A DNA stretch of 64,000 nt from Chrysomallon squamiferum (taxonomy: Eukaryota > Mollusca > Gastropoda > Neomphalida > Peltospiridae): the NCBI GenBank assembly GCA_012295275.1, contig CM022671.1, forward strand, positions 16,228,956-16,292,955, given 5' to 3'. How positions within the stretch are numbered: the first letter of the stretch is position 1; every line of letters starts with the position of its first letter. Positions 51,807-64,000 of the stretch are shown piece by piece. The notes under the pieces were generated by a model that saw only the letters and a list, made by a program, of their open reading frames with translations, was not told where the DNA came from and searched no databases. A program made the translations under genes and the position numbers.

Positions 51807-53059
51807 AAAGTACCATGCATTTTTAACAAAATATATTTATATCACTTTACTTTAAGAAATAATTCCTCCAACAATTTATATTTTATTTGTTTTAAAGAAA
51901 GCATATGTGTTTGTATGTGCATGTGCACATACATGTCTGGTTTTCACATACAGATAAAAATATGCTGTAAGCTGACACATTCAATAACACACGATGAAAC
52001 AAAGACAATTTGTTGTTTTTTTAAACCACATCTATGTGATACACATGCAACTCTCTGACCCTAAACAATGCTTTCACTGAAAAAAAAAAAAAAAAAAGGC
52101 TCAACATGTGTTCCATGCCATTGAAAAAGCCATATACCATGATTTGTGTGCTGTCCCTGACAATTAACCACACCCCAGTCGACTCACTGCTCTCATCTTT
52201 CAAAACTGTCAAAAGTAAATTGAGAAATTTCCCTCTTATTTGCAAACAGCGGTCAGAAAAACAAACATGGTCACTCAGATCAAAAGAACAGTAACGTATC
52301 ACTGTGAACCGTATCGTGATATCTCTCCTGGGGGGACGGAGAGCAGTCAGATCCTGTTAGATACATGCAGACTGTGGCCAGTGCCTGTGACATTAAGACA
52401 ACAGCAACATCACTTTCAATATGCAACCAAAATAACTTCCTAATTTATCAACAACATGGGCTGATTAACTACCATATAAAGTAACAGGATACTGTAAACA
52501 AAACAGGGTCAGTTTACAAAACAAACTGCTCTGCAGGCTGGCTGGAAGGAAGGAGAGCTTTGATTGTGTTTGAAAATTAAACATTATTCTTTAGAAATAC
52601 AAACACAAATCTCTTTATTTTCAAATATTCTTTGTTTTAATTTATCAATAATGTTATTTTTAAAGTTTTGGTTCTTTGTTTTAAATGGTTAATTGAAAAT
52701 GTAATCTGTGATGTTGGTTAGAAATGTTTTAAATTGTGTTAATGGAGTCAGCATGATGGTTTACCTGTTCATTTCTGCTACAGGTGTACTGTGGTGTGAA
52801 ACTGTTTCACGTTATGCTATTTAAAAACAAAAGTAAACAGTTCTGTCTTGGATTAATAGTATATCCTTAATATCCGTAATTTAATCTCATTTATATAACA
52901 ACTAGATCAGACTTTAAAGAAAAGGTAAAGAAACCAATTTGTTTTTTTCATTTCTTTTTTGTACCTTTCTATTTCTTCTGCTCAGTAAATTAGATCATTA
53001 ATTTAGTCTTTTTTACAAATGTCTTTTTTTCTCCTTATTTTCTTTAAATTCACCAGTTA

Positions 53060-53370
53060 AATTTACCAGTTATTAATTAGCCTGTTTGATGCTGCATATG
53101 TAAATAAGCCAACTGAATGATGTACACCTGTGTTAGCCTGTTAAAGATGCACAGTTACATTAGCCAGTTAAATGATGCACAGTTAAATCAGTCAGTTAAT
53201 CGTGTAGGTACTAGTCTGATAAATGTTGAACGTTTAAACAGGCCAGCTGATTTTTGCACAGTTAAAGCAGATAGTTAAAGGCTGCACACTTTAAATTAGC
53301 CAGTTTTAATGCTGCACACTTTAATTAGTGGGTAAAACGCTGCCTGGTTATCCAGTTAGATGTTGCACAT
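53060..53370. repeat. Diverged minisatellite, unit about 32 bp, about nine copies
   Basis: The core ttagccagttaaatgatgca followed by cagttaaa is repeated with many substitutions. Confidence 0.8.
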
Positions 53371-53532
53371 TCAAAGCAGTGACACAGGGTGACTGATTTA
53401 TAGACAACAGTGTCAGACATACAGCAACAAACAAACAGGGTTCCAGGAGTATGGTATTTTCAAATAACCATAAAGATCTGGTTTCCTTTGCTTGCACATC
53501 AGTGTTTCATCAACACAGCTGTTTCTACTCAC

Positions 53533-53636
53533 ATTTTCAACATCACCAGCAGTAATTAATTTCTTTAATTTTTGCACTGCCTGTTCTGTTAAACATGCAA
53601 GGGAACTGGTTAGTCGATGTGGGGTTCTGACTGTTC
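53533..53636 (-). other. Candidate coding exon, 104 nt, product unknown
   Basis: The minus frame 53685-53413 is open for 90 codons and contains TVRTPHRLTSSLACLTEQAV and QKLKKLITAGDVEN, a plausible amphipathic helix. Within it, TATCTGGTTATAG and GAAAAT|GTGAGT could bracket a 104-base exon (GA plus 34 codons). The polypyrimidine tract is poor. I recognise no family. A decayed mobile-element ORF is an alternative. Confidence 0.3.
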
Positions 53637-53880
53637 CTATAACCAGATATTTTACATTTAAAAAACGGGTCTTTAAACCTATCAAATTTGAACAATTTTT
53701 TCTACAAGTTTCTTCCCTTTTTTGTCATTTGGTCATCAAAGGCCTTGTTGTGACCTTTCCAGTCTGTTAAAGTGTAATTGCTTGTAAAATTACTGCTGAT
53801 AAAAACAATGCATTTCTATCCTTATTATAGATGAAATATGTGAATGACACCTGAAAACTTAAAAGATGTATAAAATGTTG

Positions 53881-54052
53881 ATAATAATAATAATGTGTTA
53901 TAATTTTTCTGGCTTTCAGGCTCCTATAAAAAAAAATAAAAAAAAAAATTAAAAAAAAAAATAAATTATCAATAATGAAAATAAATAAAGAAAGAAACAG
54001 AAAGAAAAAAAATAAAAAGTAATAAAAATAATAAAAATAAAATAAACAACCT
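53881..54052. repeat. AAT/AAATA-rich low-complexity tract
   Basis: Long A-rich run with AAT, AAATA and GAAA units. Confidence 0.85.
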
Positions 54053-54661
54053 AAATAATGGAAAACATTTTTTTAAAAGTTCATTTGCACGAAAACTGGC
54101 AAATACAATTTTTATCGTTTTATATATTTCAAATGATTAAAATTTAATTAAAGACTGCATTTCTTGCGAAGGTGCCATAAATCACTCCTGGCACAAAGAA
54201 CCAATTTGAGATCTTATGTAACAGGTCTGCCTGCTCCAGATTCCAAGATTCTCATCCAGGTTATCATTAAGAAATATCTGGAGTAGCCACACTTATCAAC
54301 ACTTGGAGATAATTTCTCCACTGGCTCGTGACCCTCAAGATAACAGAGGCATGAAGGTAATGACAATTTTTCTAAATATTTTAATAAATTTTCTTTCTGT
54401 GGGTGTGAAAGTTTCAAAATGTGTTGCCCAATCTCAGAAGATCAGACTGGCCTGACATGTGTCTGCTGATTGGAATCATCCTGCCTGTCTCCTTCAATCA
54501 CTCTTGTACTGACCATTGTCCACTACGCACTGGTCATTAATTACCCCAGATCTGATCGCTGGTGTAGAATTTAATTTGTAATGATGGTTATTTTTATGAA
54601 ATATAAATTTATCTTATAAAAGAAATGCTATTTGTTTAAGTTTGCTTATTTCTTTTATTTT

Positions 54662-54664
<3 letters not shown>

Positions 54665-54727
<63 letters not shown>
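54665..54727. repeat. (TC)23(AC)8 compound microsatellite
   Basis: A perfect TC run directly joined to a perfect AC run. The minus frame across it reads as an Arg-Glu dipeptide repeat. Confidence 0.95.
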
Positions 54728-54996
54728 GTAACATGACATGGTGTAAATAGTTTTACAGCTAAGAACAATACTGGCAGTGTGACATAAACAGATGGCTAAT
54801 TGCAAACACAGAACACTCAGACAATATTGGAAGCCATGCATTACATCAGGGTAATGTGAAGAGTAAAAACAGTTACCTTGAAAATAAACATTTCTCCTAA
54901 ACAACAGGCTTTGTTTAATAGCTATGTTGGATAACAGAAACCAGATGTGTTTGCTATAGTTAGGGCAATTAAGAAAATATCAAGACAAATGTGAGT

Positions 54997-55000
<4 letters not shown>

Positions 55001-55027
<27 letters not shown>
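55001..55027. repeat. (GT)n microsatellite
   Basis: Thirteen GT units. Confidence 0.95.
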
Positions 55028-55030
<3 letters not shown>

Positions 55031-55329
55031 TTTGAATTAAATTTAAACAACAAAGGATAATATAAAAATGAATACCAGAACTGAGGTAACAGAAGTATGT
55101 GACAGAAATTGATTATAATTATTATAGTTTTTCGTGTTTGCTAATATGCTAAGTATTCTAAACCTGAATAATCCTATATAAAATGATACAGACTGTGCTT
55201 CAATGATGATGATACAAAGTGAATTTAAATATACTCAGACATCTATGAAAATCATTGTGTAACTAAATTCTTATGTAAAACTATGTTACGCACCTCCAAA
55301 TATACACAAAACAACCCCAAAAATCTATA

Positions 55330-55612
55330 TTTCATCTGTTAATCAACAATATGTCTTACAAAGTAATTGTGTTACACATATTCGCTGTCATTCACGGATA
55401 TGTTCTACACAGATAGACATATTCATCTGGCAATGAACAGTGTATTTTACAAAATAACAAAGTAATACATTATGTTCAGCTGTCAGTCAAGGATGTGTTA
55501 CAAAGGAACAATGTTACCTATATTCAGCTGGCAATTACCAGTATGTTTTACAAAGTGTTACATATATTCAGCTGGCAACCAACAATATGTTTTACAAAGT
55601 AACACAGCAATA
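55330..55612. repeat. Minisatellite, unit about 55-60 bp, about five copies
   Basis: The pattern tattcagctggcaa followed by (c/t)ca(a/g)tatgttttacaaagt is repeated. The last two copies (from about 55515) are the most alike. Confidence 0.85.
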
Positions 55613-55867
55613 GTCTTGTTTTCAGAGAAACAGCAATAACATTGAAACATGACACTAACAACAAACAAACAGTGCTGATCATAAAAGAAGACTGAAGCAA
55701 AATAAAACAAGACATACAAGTGAGGAAGTGTAAACAGTGTACCATGTGATGTAAAAAAACACACACACCATAAAACACAAGTACAGAAAATCAAGAATGG
55801 CATAGTTCTCATTTTGGTCTGTTTAAATCAGTTCAGAAAATAAGTCAAGAGTGTAAACATCTACAAA

Positions 55868-55960
55868 CATGGAAAGTGAGAAAGGAAGGGTGGAACTGGG
55901 CGAGAGAAAGAAGGAGATAGAGAAAGAGAGAGAAGAGGAGGAAGGGAGAGAAAGAGAGAA
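55868..55960. repeat. GA-rich polypurine tract
   Basis: About 90 bases, nearly all purine on the plus strand, with GAGA, GGAA and GAAA units. Confidence 0.85.
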
Positions 55961-56694
55961 TTTATATTCTTAAACATTCATCCAGACTTTTAACTTAGAA
56001 CTCCTGATACCCCAGTATAAACATAAGTTTAAAACAACTTAAAGAATCTAGAAGAAAGAAGCATTGTGAAACTGGGTTTTAGGTTTCTGCCTGCCAGCAA
56101 ATTAGCCAATTATACACAGCATAATATTATGCTAGCTGTGGAAGAAATCTTATGAAATCTTTCTCAAAGTAACTTTATTCCTTTTCAAACCACATGCTGG
56201 GCAATGTATATGGGCTTGACAACACGCTAAAGGCAAGAACTACATCTTACACATCTGGGTTGAGGAAAAAAACTGCTCCTGCGGATAAAGCACATGCTTC
56301 CATTTAAAAATATTAAAACTTCCTGCAACAGGTGGAGCCAAATGTAACTATCGAAATGTAGATTTCTAAAAAGATAATAATAAAAACAAATAAATAAAAA
56401 AGAAAGAAAGAAAGAAAAAAAAAAAAACAAAAATGACAAATGACACCAGACTGCAGCACCATAATAAACATTTTCTATATAAGTTTGAGACAAATAATTG
56501 ATATTTTATTGCTAGATAGGATGGATAAAATAATGTGTGCAGAATTTCATCTACACTAGAATGAATATCTGTACCTCAAGTTCCAAACTCTAGATCAAAA
56601 TCAGTAAAATACTTGTGTTTTTAAAATGGTTATAGTCACGTTATTTTAACTTTTATTGTTTAAATAAACAGGTAAGTAGCTATGCAAATAAATA

Positions 56695-56850
56695 AATAAA
56701 TAAATTAAAAATTGAACGCAGTAAAAAAAAAAAAAAAAATAAAAAAAAAAATAATTATAATTTCTAAATTAAAATGGAACAGATTTATGGCAACTTTTGT
56801 TTGGGAGACTGGTTTGGTTTTGGTATGATTTTTTTTTTTTTTTTTTTTTT
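56695..56850. repeat. AATA run, poly-A and poly-T runs
   Basis: A short (AATA)n, an A run of about 17 near 56723 and a T run of about 22 near 56829, separated by about 75 bases of unique sequence. Confidence 0.8.
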
Positions 56851-57199
56851 AACTTTTAATCAGGGGAAAGAAAATGGGTGACATCTACAAGCAATCAAGA
56901 TCAACTCTTTGCCAGGAACAGAGATGACAATCTGTGATAACAGTGAGAGAGACAAGAATGTATGGATCAGACCTCCACTGGAACACTGTTCTCTGCTGGA
57001 ACACATTTAAGAATGTCTGAGAGAATGTACACGTAATCAGCTTCTCAGACTAAGAATTAATTCACTGTTACTGAACAGACGGTATCTGTTACAAACAGAC
57101 AGATCTGCATAAAACTGTCACCAACTTCACAGTAGCAGATTTTTCAGTTGTATACGTGAAATACATCCTCCATATTCATAATCAGTTCCATATAATCTC

Positions 57200-57440
57200 C
57201 TGTATGAAGAGCATTTCAGTGTGAAGTGTACCTACATGTGAAGTATAATATTAAGTACACCTGTGTGGTGTGAAGTGTACCTACACCAGAAGTTCATTCC
57301 TGTTTGAACTGCACTTGTCTCAAATGTACTCCAGTGTGAATGTGAAGTGTACTCTGGTGTGAAATATTCTTCTAGGTGAAGTGTACTCCAGTGTGAAATA
57401 TACCTCAAGGTGAAGTGTGCACTCCTTCTCAAATGTACTC
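57200..57440. repeat. Short-unit degenerate repeat with core 'gtgaagtgtac'
   Basis: Copies of gtgaagtgtac(t/c) and gtgtgaaatatac occur about every 20-25 bases. The minus frame over this region reads repeated Ser-Thr-Leu/His motifs and is repeat-driven. Confidence 0.85.
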
Positions 57441-58179
57441 CGTCGTCATGAAGTGATCTCCTGTACGAAGTATATTCCTGTGGCACCATATGCATTCGGC
57501 GGTGCTCAGTTGTCTGTTGTTTATGGCCACAGTTTATGGGTATCCTTCCAATTGATTGTCACACTGCCCGCAGATGCTGGCGACAGAACCTGTAATGAAC
57601 TGGAATTATGGAGCCATTCGGTCTCACTGCACACAGCCAGAGTGACTGGGAACTGAAACCACCAGTCCATTATATTGTGAGAATACAGTTTATGTTCAGT
57701 GTGCACGTGTCAAATAACTGACAAAAGGCATTCCATTAAAAGACACTGTTATAGTGATTGCTGAATAATTTATCAGAACTGCAGTTAATGTTTAATATAT
57801 TTATCATCTTTTTTTTTTTTTAATTTTGTATTCTCGTTTATTTTTATTGTTGTAGTTGTTGTTGTTGTTGTTCTTTTTTAAAACTATTTGTTCCCATTTA
57901 TTGTTGTTGTTTTTTTAAAATTTACTTCAATATTGAATAAAATGTTGGGAATCATTTCACTATATTTTAAACGAGATACTACAAAAAAACACACATTTTG
58001 AACCATTTTATTTTTAATTTCCTTCTTTTTCCCATCCAAAACGAATGGTAGAATTGTTGATTAGATATGTATATAAATGAATGGATATTCCCGAAGAAAC
58101 ATCAATAAAAAAAAATAAAAAATAATAAAAAAAACATACATATACATACATCAAAGGATCACATTAAAATTGAGCCGCT

Positions 58180-58340
58180 CAACAGAAAGCATAATTCCAT
58201 GTCGACTCCTTTACTGCGTACGGATGCATGATAAAATAGCAATTGCATAATATCCATCACCATGCTTCGCTGCCCTTCGTGATGTGCAACATGAGAAGAA
58301 TTCACGACAATGAGTGTAACAATTCTGTCATGGCTTTCCC
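58180..58340. promoter_or_regulatory. Possible enhancer-like block
   Basis: Repeat-free with several CpG (gtcgactcc, tgcgtacgga, gcttcgctg, ccttcgtg) and an AATTGCATAA site at about 58241 of the POU or C/EBP type. Function is inference. Confidence 0.25.
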
Positions 58341-61300
58341 CACCAAAGAAAAAAAAAAAAAAAAACGTGAATGGATTTTTCCGTCACCACTGTTTGAATG
58401 ATTACCATATAAACATGAATGGCAAAAACAGACATTTGTGCACTGTGGATATGGAAGTATCAATCATAAACACTTCTGGCTGAGTGGGCCCAATTCGTAG
58501 TGCTCGTACCGATTGCTTTTTTTCTTCTTTGTTGCTCTCACTCGCGATCACTAAATTCATTTTGCAGTATTTTTCTGCTCAGAAGTCTCATTCTCGACAC
58601 AGACAATGACATCCAACAGACGATGAAATTTCTTCGTATCATACTGCGGATGATAGTCTTTCATAAACTCCACATGAATTTTTATTGATTTCTTTTTTTA
58701 TTATTATTTGTCTCTATTAATAATGGGATAATTACAGGACTTTTGCTTAAATTATGACAAAGCTGATAAAGAAAGAGCCATTATTATTCAGAGTTCATCA
58801 AACCGTTTCTTGAAGAGAAAAGTTGTATTTGAAATATTCCCACCAGTTAATCAATAAAATACAGGCAAGAAGTAAGTTTGCACATTAAGAACAAGTTTCA
58901 CAGTTTTTTTAATGTTTGACAGGCATTAACTGAATAACAAATATGAAGGTTAAACAAATAAGCTGTTGTGTCTTGTATTTTACATCAGATGTTTGCAGTA
59001 GCCCATCAAATATCCAAATATTTACAACAACCTACATAGTGTATAAACAGCCATAAATATTTATCTAAAATGGATTCGCTAGCTGTCAGAAGGCAAATTA
59101 TAATAATAACATAGGTAAAAGAAAACTAATATTAGAAGAATATTTTTTTTTTTTTTTTTAATTTTAATTTTATTGCTTTTAAGAATATATTATGAAAAAC
59201 AGTAAGATTTCATAAATGTTAAAATTAATCACTGAAGCATTAAGATTTCAAGAATTCACTAGATACTTTCTTTTATTAGTTTGTTATGCAGACACTTTAA
59301 ACAGTTCGTTAAGAAACAAAAGATGCTATGTACTTCGGTAGTAGTTGAAAGATCTATAGTGTAAGAGCTGGAGAAGCAGCAGGCTTAGGTCAGACTACAA
59401 CACAAGACACACATTCCCCACCAAGTGACACTCTGTCATTATGCTGGGATGCCCCTGTAGCCCTTCAAGTAGATGCTTAGCACTACCCATGGTGACATAA
59501 GACCCATTCAGCTGAGAAACCTGTTGGAGAAAAGCAATCACCCTTTCATATTGGCCAGTCAGTTGTAAAATCGCACATCAAAGATGGCCAATCAATTGAA
59601 ACCATTATTACAACTTCACGTCACTTGAGAACGAAACCTTGCCCAGCTCCGCATAGCATGATGCTTCCATACAAATTCAAAGCTGCTTAGTCTGTAAGAG
59701 CTTTTTTTTTTTTTTATCCTTGGTAACAATCAAAAAGAATAAAAAAAGGAAAACTTGAAGAAGAAAAAAGTTTCCCACTTCAGAGTTTATCTAAGGGAAA
59801 ATTGCTGCATGATGGAAGCTATCAGTGCTGCTATCTGTGACGATGCCAACAATGAGCAGGCTGATTATAGCAGATAGATGTTTGTAAATGTCGATAATCA
59901 CAGCTACACATCATGATAAGATGAAGGTGAAATTGCTCTTCAATGTAATGGTTTTGGAATCAATTTTCCAGCTTTCACTTAGTGTCGTATCAACTATATC
60001 TGTCTGCTGACACTTCAGAAAAGAAAAAAAAGTTTCCATCTAAGAATGTTATTAACACAGATTAGCATTCAAAAAAAAAAAATATGTGCAAGCTGATGTT
60101 CTCTTAACAGAAACTGTAGTATTATTTTTTTCTTCTTCTTCTTTGCTTTTAATAGAAAAACATGAAAAAGTAACCTGCACATTTGCAGTTTATTAACTTT
60201 CAGTAATTTCATCAAACATTAGGCTTCATGTTTTTTTAAACTCCTCTTAATTAAATGCAGGTATATATGGACTATTTTCTCTATTTTTCAGAGCTCTCTC
60301 TAAACACTGATTCACCTATTTGCCTTTTGTGCTAAGTATCATTAAACATTCATTCATTCATGCTGTGTTTTAAAAAAAAAATTAGTGACTTTGATTTTTA
60401 TTTCAGCACTGAACCAGTATCTTACATCAGATGTGAAAATATAATTGTTATTTCATGTTAAAGAACAAAAATACTTGCAAAGCTCTGCGTTAAAGCATGT
60501 CAACACTGACTGAATGTAACAGTGTGATAAATGTGGCAACAGATCTCTTGTAGATAACTGAGTCTGGCAGCCCTGGTGTGAAAATAACACTGTGTTTACA
60601 CCAACTGTGAGGCTGATTATGCCTACAGTCATTACCAGATTGTCAGTTGTTTGTTACAAGTGCTGGCTATTAATCTATGAAGCCTGCAGCATTTCAACTC
60701 AAATGTAATCCCATACCAGTTATTGTAAAACACGGTTTTAAACTAATACGATCAAACACTGCTACAAATACAGTACTGATGGATTATACAGCATTAATCG
60801 ACAAGAATACTTTATAATGGATGTGATGGGGATGGGGAAGAGTAACATTTAAACAATAGTTTTTGCAGAGGATTAGGCTTGCTCAGCTAAGTTCACAGCT
60901 CAGTATATGAATCTCCTGAATAAACTCCTAGAATTCAGATCAAGAAGACTAAATCTTAATTCCTAATACAGAAATACCAATATTACATGAACTGAAATTT
61001 TGTTTTAAATAAGAAAGTTGCTTATGATGATGTGCAGTAAGGTTAAATAATATATAATAGACATATAAATCAATTTGTGTGAAAAATATGTCAGTGAGAT
61101 TTGAAGTTTATTTAGTTATTTTTTACATTTAAATTTCCCATCAAGCCTGAGTAAGAAGCAAATTTATCTCAATTCATCTTTAAAATTTCATCAGTAATAA
61201 AATGAGAAAACTATTACCAACCATTGAAAACCATTTTATGGTTTTTTATATTCAATTTCCTCTGTAAAAAATCTTACAGAGAGAGAAGCATTCAAGCAAC

Positions 61301-61959
61301 AGTGAATGGAACAACAATCATACACACACGACAACATACCAGTGAAACTTTCCACAGAGGATCCCAGCAGTAAATTCCAGCACAGGCAGTGCAGTGCGAT
61401 CAGAAGGTCCACTTTACAAGAGAATATGCAAGACAAACAGCACGGCCAGCATGATAGGTGCATTCCATCAACAAGAAAACTCAATATCCCGGCCAGCAAT
61501 TCAATTTGCCATGACTTCTTCACCACTGATAGTTTTCTCCTTTTTTTTTCACTTCTTTTCTGTTCACACTGTGATGATTTCCAGTGTTACTCTGTAAAGC
61601 CCAGTCCTCCACTGAAGCTGCTGTCTCTGCTGCCACTGACCACTGTTATAATGAAGAGGAAGGCTTTCAGATATGATTCTCATCTTTAATCAATAACGTG
61701 CTAAAAGCAATACATTCACCACAAGCTTCATTTCATTGCCTGCTCTCGAGCTGCAAGTTAACTAGCTAACATCTACACCGGTCTCACTTTATTTCTTTGT
61801 AGTGCTAAACCGATTCATTCAACATGTTGGAGTTGAATGGCAATACACATATCTCGTGTTTATTTTAAATTCATTAAATGATATCTGATGGCTGATAAAA
61901 GAAGTCAAATTCAGTATTAAAAGAGAGAAAAATTAACTCTAAGATAATCAGGTTTTTGA

Positions 61960-62045
61960 AAACTGTTATTATTGTTACTGTTATTATTACTCTTGTTAGT
62001 GTTGTTGTTATTATTAATATTATTATTATTATTATTAGTTATTTG
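61960..62045. repeat. TTA/TTG-rich repeat
   Basis: A TTATTGTTA and TATTATTATTATTATT tract. Confidence 0.85.
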
Positions 62046-63622
62046 TTATTTATATTTTTAGTTTGTTAATTTTAAATAAAATTTATTTATGGTCTGAATT
62101 ATTTCATTTTTCTTCCCTAATTTCTCATCATACTTCTTCAGTTGCAAAAATTATTTCAAAATGGTAAAAAACTGAAATAGCAGTCAGAAATGTGGAATAA
62201 ACAAATTTCCTGTGTTGACAACAATTGTACAGTGATAAGCTCCTGGTGGATGTGGGTTAAACATGATATCTGATAGCCGTGATGTAAATATAGAAGTGGA
62301 ATACAAACAGCCTATGTGAGAACCGTTTCTGACCAAAGATTTCATCGAGGTCCAGGTAAAACAAATAAACACAAATAGTAAAAAGAAACTTGTTTTTACT
62401 ACTATGAGCAAAAAGTTCTTTTTATCATGCCAAACATTTGTTTTCAAAGGAAATGTTATATGGGTGTCAGCTGTGGGAATAACGGATATTGCAGACATAA
62501 ATAGTGAACACTCTGTCTAAACCAGCATCTGTCTAATGTGGATATTTCTATGAACAATGCTGAATGAGTTATGAAAAGAAAGGTTTCATTTCAACATGCT
62601 TCAGAAGAATTCTGTCAATGAAAAATTCTTTCAGTTCTGGATAACAACAGCACAAAATGAGTAAGTTATCAATCAGTGAAATAAAAACTCTGATGAGTGA
62701 TAACTGTAGTATTTATCCTCTTATTGGCCTTTCTCCAATTCCAGCCACTTCCTCAACACTAAAATATTATTTTCCATTCCAGCTAGTTCCCCATGACTTA
62801 TATATTAAAATCCATAGTAATGCTTTCCTCTATACTGGAAATTGCACATATAAAAAAAAAATTGTTTCCTAATGATAATAAAAGGACCCTGTGGAACAGT
62901 GCTAGAGAATTTTGTCTCATACCATTCTAACAAACTTCTGTCACTAACCACAGCAGTTTAAACTTCACTGGACTATATTCTGTAATGAAGCTATTTATTT
63001 ATTTTTTTTTTTTTATTGCTGAGTGTCACATTTTACACCTTGGTCTAGCAGAGTCTGAACTGCTGTGTGTGTGGGTACAAAGTATCTCAGGCAGGGACAG
63101 GTTACTGGGGTGTTCCCAAGTTGTAAAGAATCCAGGTGAAAAACAAATATATATATATAAAAATAATAATAATAATAGAATAAATAAAATAGATGTCCAT
63201 GTATGTACCCTCAGAATGATTTTTGAGATAAACTGGATGGATACCAGTTTCAGTTTTGGTTTTCTTACACAGTGGATATGGTAAAAAAAAAAAAACATTG
63301 GTGAAGAGACAGCAGTGCCAAGAACAGTGAATGGTCAATCACTGCAAAATTTATAATTTCAGATAATAAACAGTTACATGTTGCTTGGGAAACCCCCCTG
63401 TTAGCTACTAAAGCATAATCCGTGCCCCTGTGACTGATAATATGACAGTCCACACTGAGAAATGTGTGGCAGGAAGACCCCTGAGAGATAGCAGAAACTC
63501 GGGTGACAGGTTTATTCATGACTGTCTATTGCTTTCATTCACTGTGAATTATTGATGATCATTACAACTCCATAAACACTTGGCTTTCACCCTACAGCAT
63601 TGATTTCTTTTATGTACCGTCA

Positions 63623-63704
63623 GACTGCAACAATAGGTATACCAGTAACATTGTTAAAACATGACTGTAACAATAGGTATACCAGTAACATTGTTAAAAC
63701 ATGA
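63623..63704. repeat. Nearly perfect 40-bp tandem duplication
   Basis: Two adjacent copies of actg(c/t)aacaataggtatacc, then agtaacattgttaaaacatg, with a single difference. A young event compared with the other arrays. Confidence 0.95.
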
Positions 63705-63739
63705 CTTTTATACACGTGTTTTTTTATCAAAGTGTGATG

Positions 63740-64000
63740 AGATATGACACACAAACATCTAATCATGAGAAAAAATCAGAAAAAATGAAACTACTTCTTA
63801 CAGAAGATTTTGTGAAAATATGATGTTTATAATTTACAAACAGCTAAATAAGTGAAAAAGAAAAAAAGAAAATCAAACTGGTTTTGTGAAAGTATGAGTT
63901 ATGATTGACAAACACTGAATTATGAAAAAAGAAAGAACATGAAAGTGAATTTCATTGTATTTTTTTTCATGAAAGTATGAGTTATGATTGACAAACATCA
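63740..64000. repeat. Minisatellite running off the right edge, unit about 75-85 bp
   Basis: Landmarks acaaac(a) at about 63752, 63836, 63909 and 63991. The last two are preceded by gaaagtatgagttatgattg exactly. The array continues past the window. Confidence 0.8.

Larger units (their letters stand above)
32937..53532. other. Noncoding stretch, repeats and unique sequence
   Basis: I see no gene. Frames of 60-120 codons occur, but none has a recognisable domain; many depend on microsatellites or lie opposite each other. Repeats and SINEs are listed separately. Higher-complexity unique blocks occur at about 37250-37720, 47500-47870, 50880-51300 and 52240-52430. Confidence 0.55.
53637..64000. 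other. Noncoding stretch at the right end
   Basis: No gene seen. Frames are short or repeat-driven. Unique higher-complexity blocks occur at 54180-54560, 57450-57700, 58180-58340, 59380-59660 and 60500-60740. They have no recognisable coding content. Confidence 0.5.

Noticed and set aside
54614-54904. 96-codon minus frame with an Arg-Glu repeat
   Set aside because: The Arg-Glu run is the (TC)n microsatellite; the rest has no recognisable domain.
57232-57495. 87-codon minus frame with repeated YTSH-like motifs
   Set aside because: It is a reading of the degenerate gtgaagtgtac repeat.
61236-61689. Opposing frames of 96 (minus) and 127 (plus) codons
   Set aside because: They cover the same bases on opposite strands, show no family signature, and lack splice or promoter support. 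I could not decide that either is real.

Overview
The window is AT-rich eukaryotic DNA, visibly crowded with homopolymers, microsatellites and short-unit minisatellites. It carries almost no protein-coding sequence. The style (large introns, tRNA-derived SINE fragments, many diverged 25-130 bp tandem arrays) fits an invertebrate, most likely a lophotrochozoan such as a mollusc. That taxonomic guess is inference; the sequence alone does not prove it.

One gene is recognisable. At the left edge, on the minus strand, positions 201 to 1 encode a signal peptide followed by the beginning of a plexin sema domain ([30 protein letters not shown]). The gene runs off the left edge. Its coding exon starts at 315 behind a textbook acceptor (poly-T, then TTACAG), so a 5'UTR intron lies to the right. 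The 114-base leader piece in this exon has several upstream AUGs. A plausible first exon lies at 18558-17963 (minus): a TATAAAA at 18587-18581, an initiator-like TCATTA 29 bases downstream, and a GTAAGT donor. If right, the first intron is about 17.6 kb and fills the left quarter of the window.

A second strong exon signature on the same strand is a 46-base segment at 32936-32891, with a poly-T/CTCCTGCAG acceptor and a GAG|GTAAGT donor. It could be an alternative 5'UTR exon of the plexin, with transcription starting further right, or part of another gene. Three weaker minus-strand segments look exon-like or protein-like (9208-9100, 5108-4923 and 53636-53533), but I recognise no product for any of them.

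The rest is noncoding. It holds about twenty minisatellites (the clearest is twelve copies of a 47-base unit at 15671-16225), long GA, CA, TC and AATA microsatellites, degenerate tRNA-derived SINEs, and several blocks of higher complexity that may be enhancers of the plexin or of an unseen neighbour. I find no intact transposon, rRNA, tRNA gene or CRISPR array, and nothing prokaryotic. I do not see a novel multi-gene system here; the interest lies in the 5' architecture and possible regulation of the plexin.
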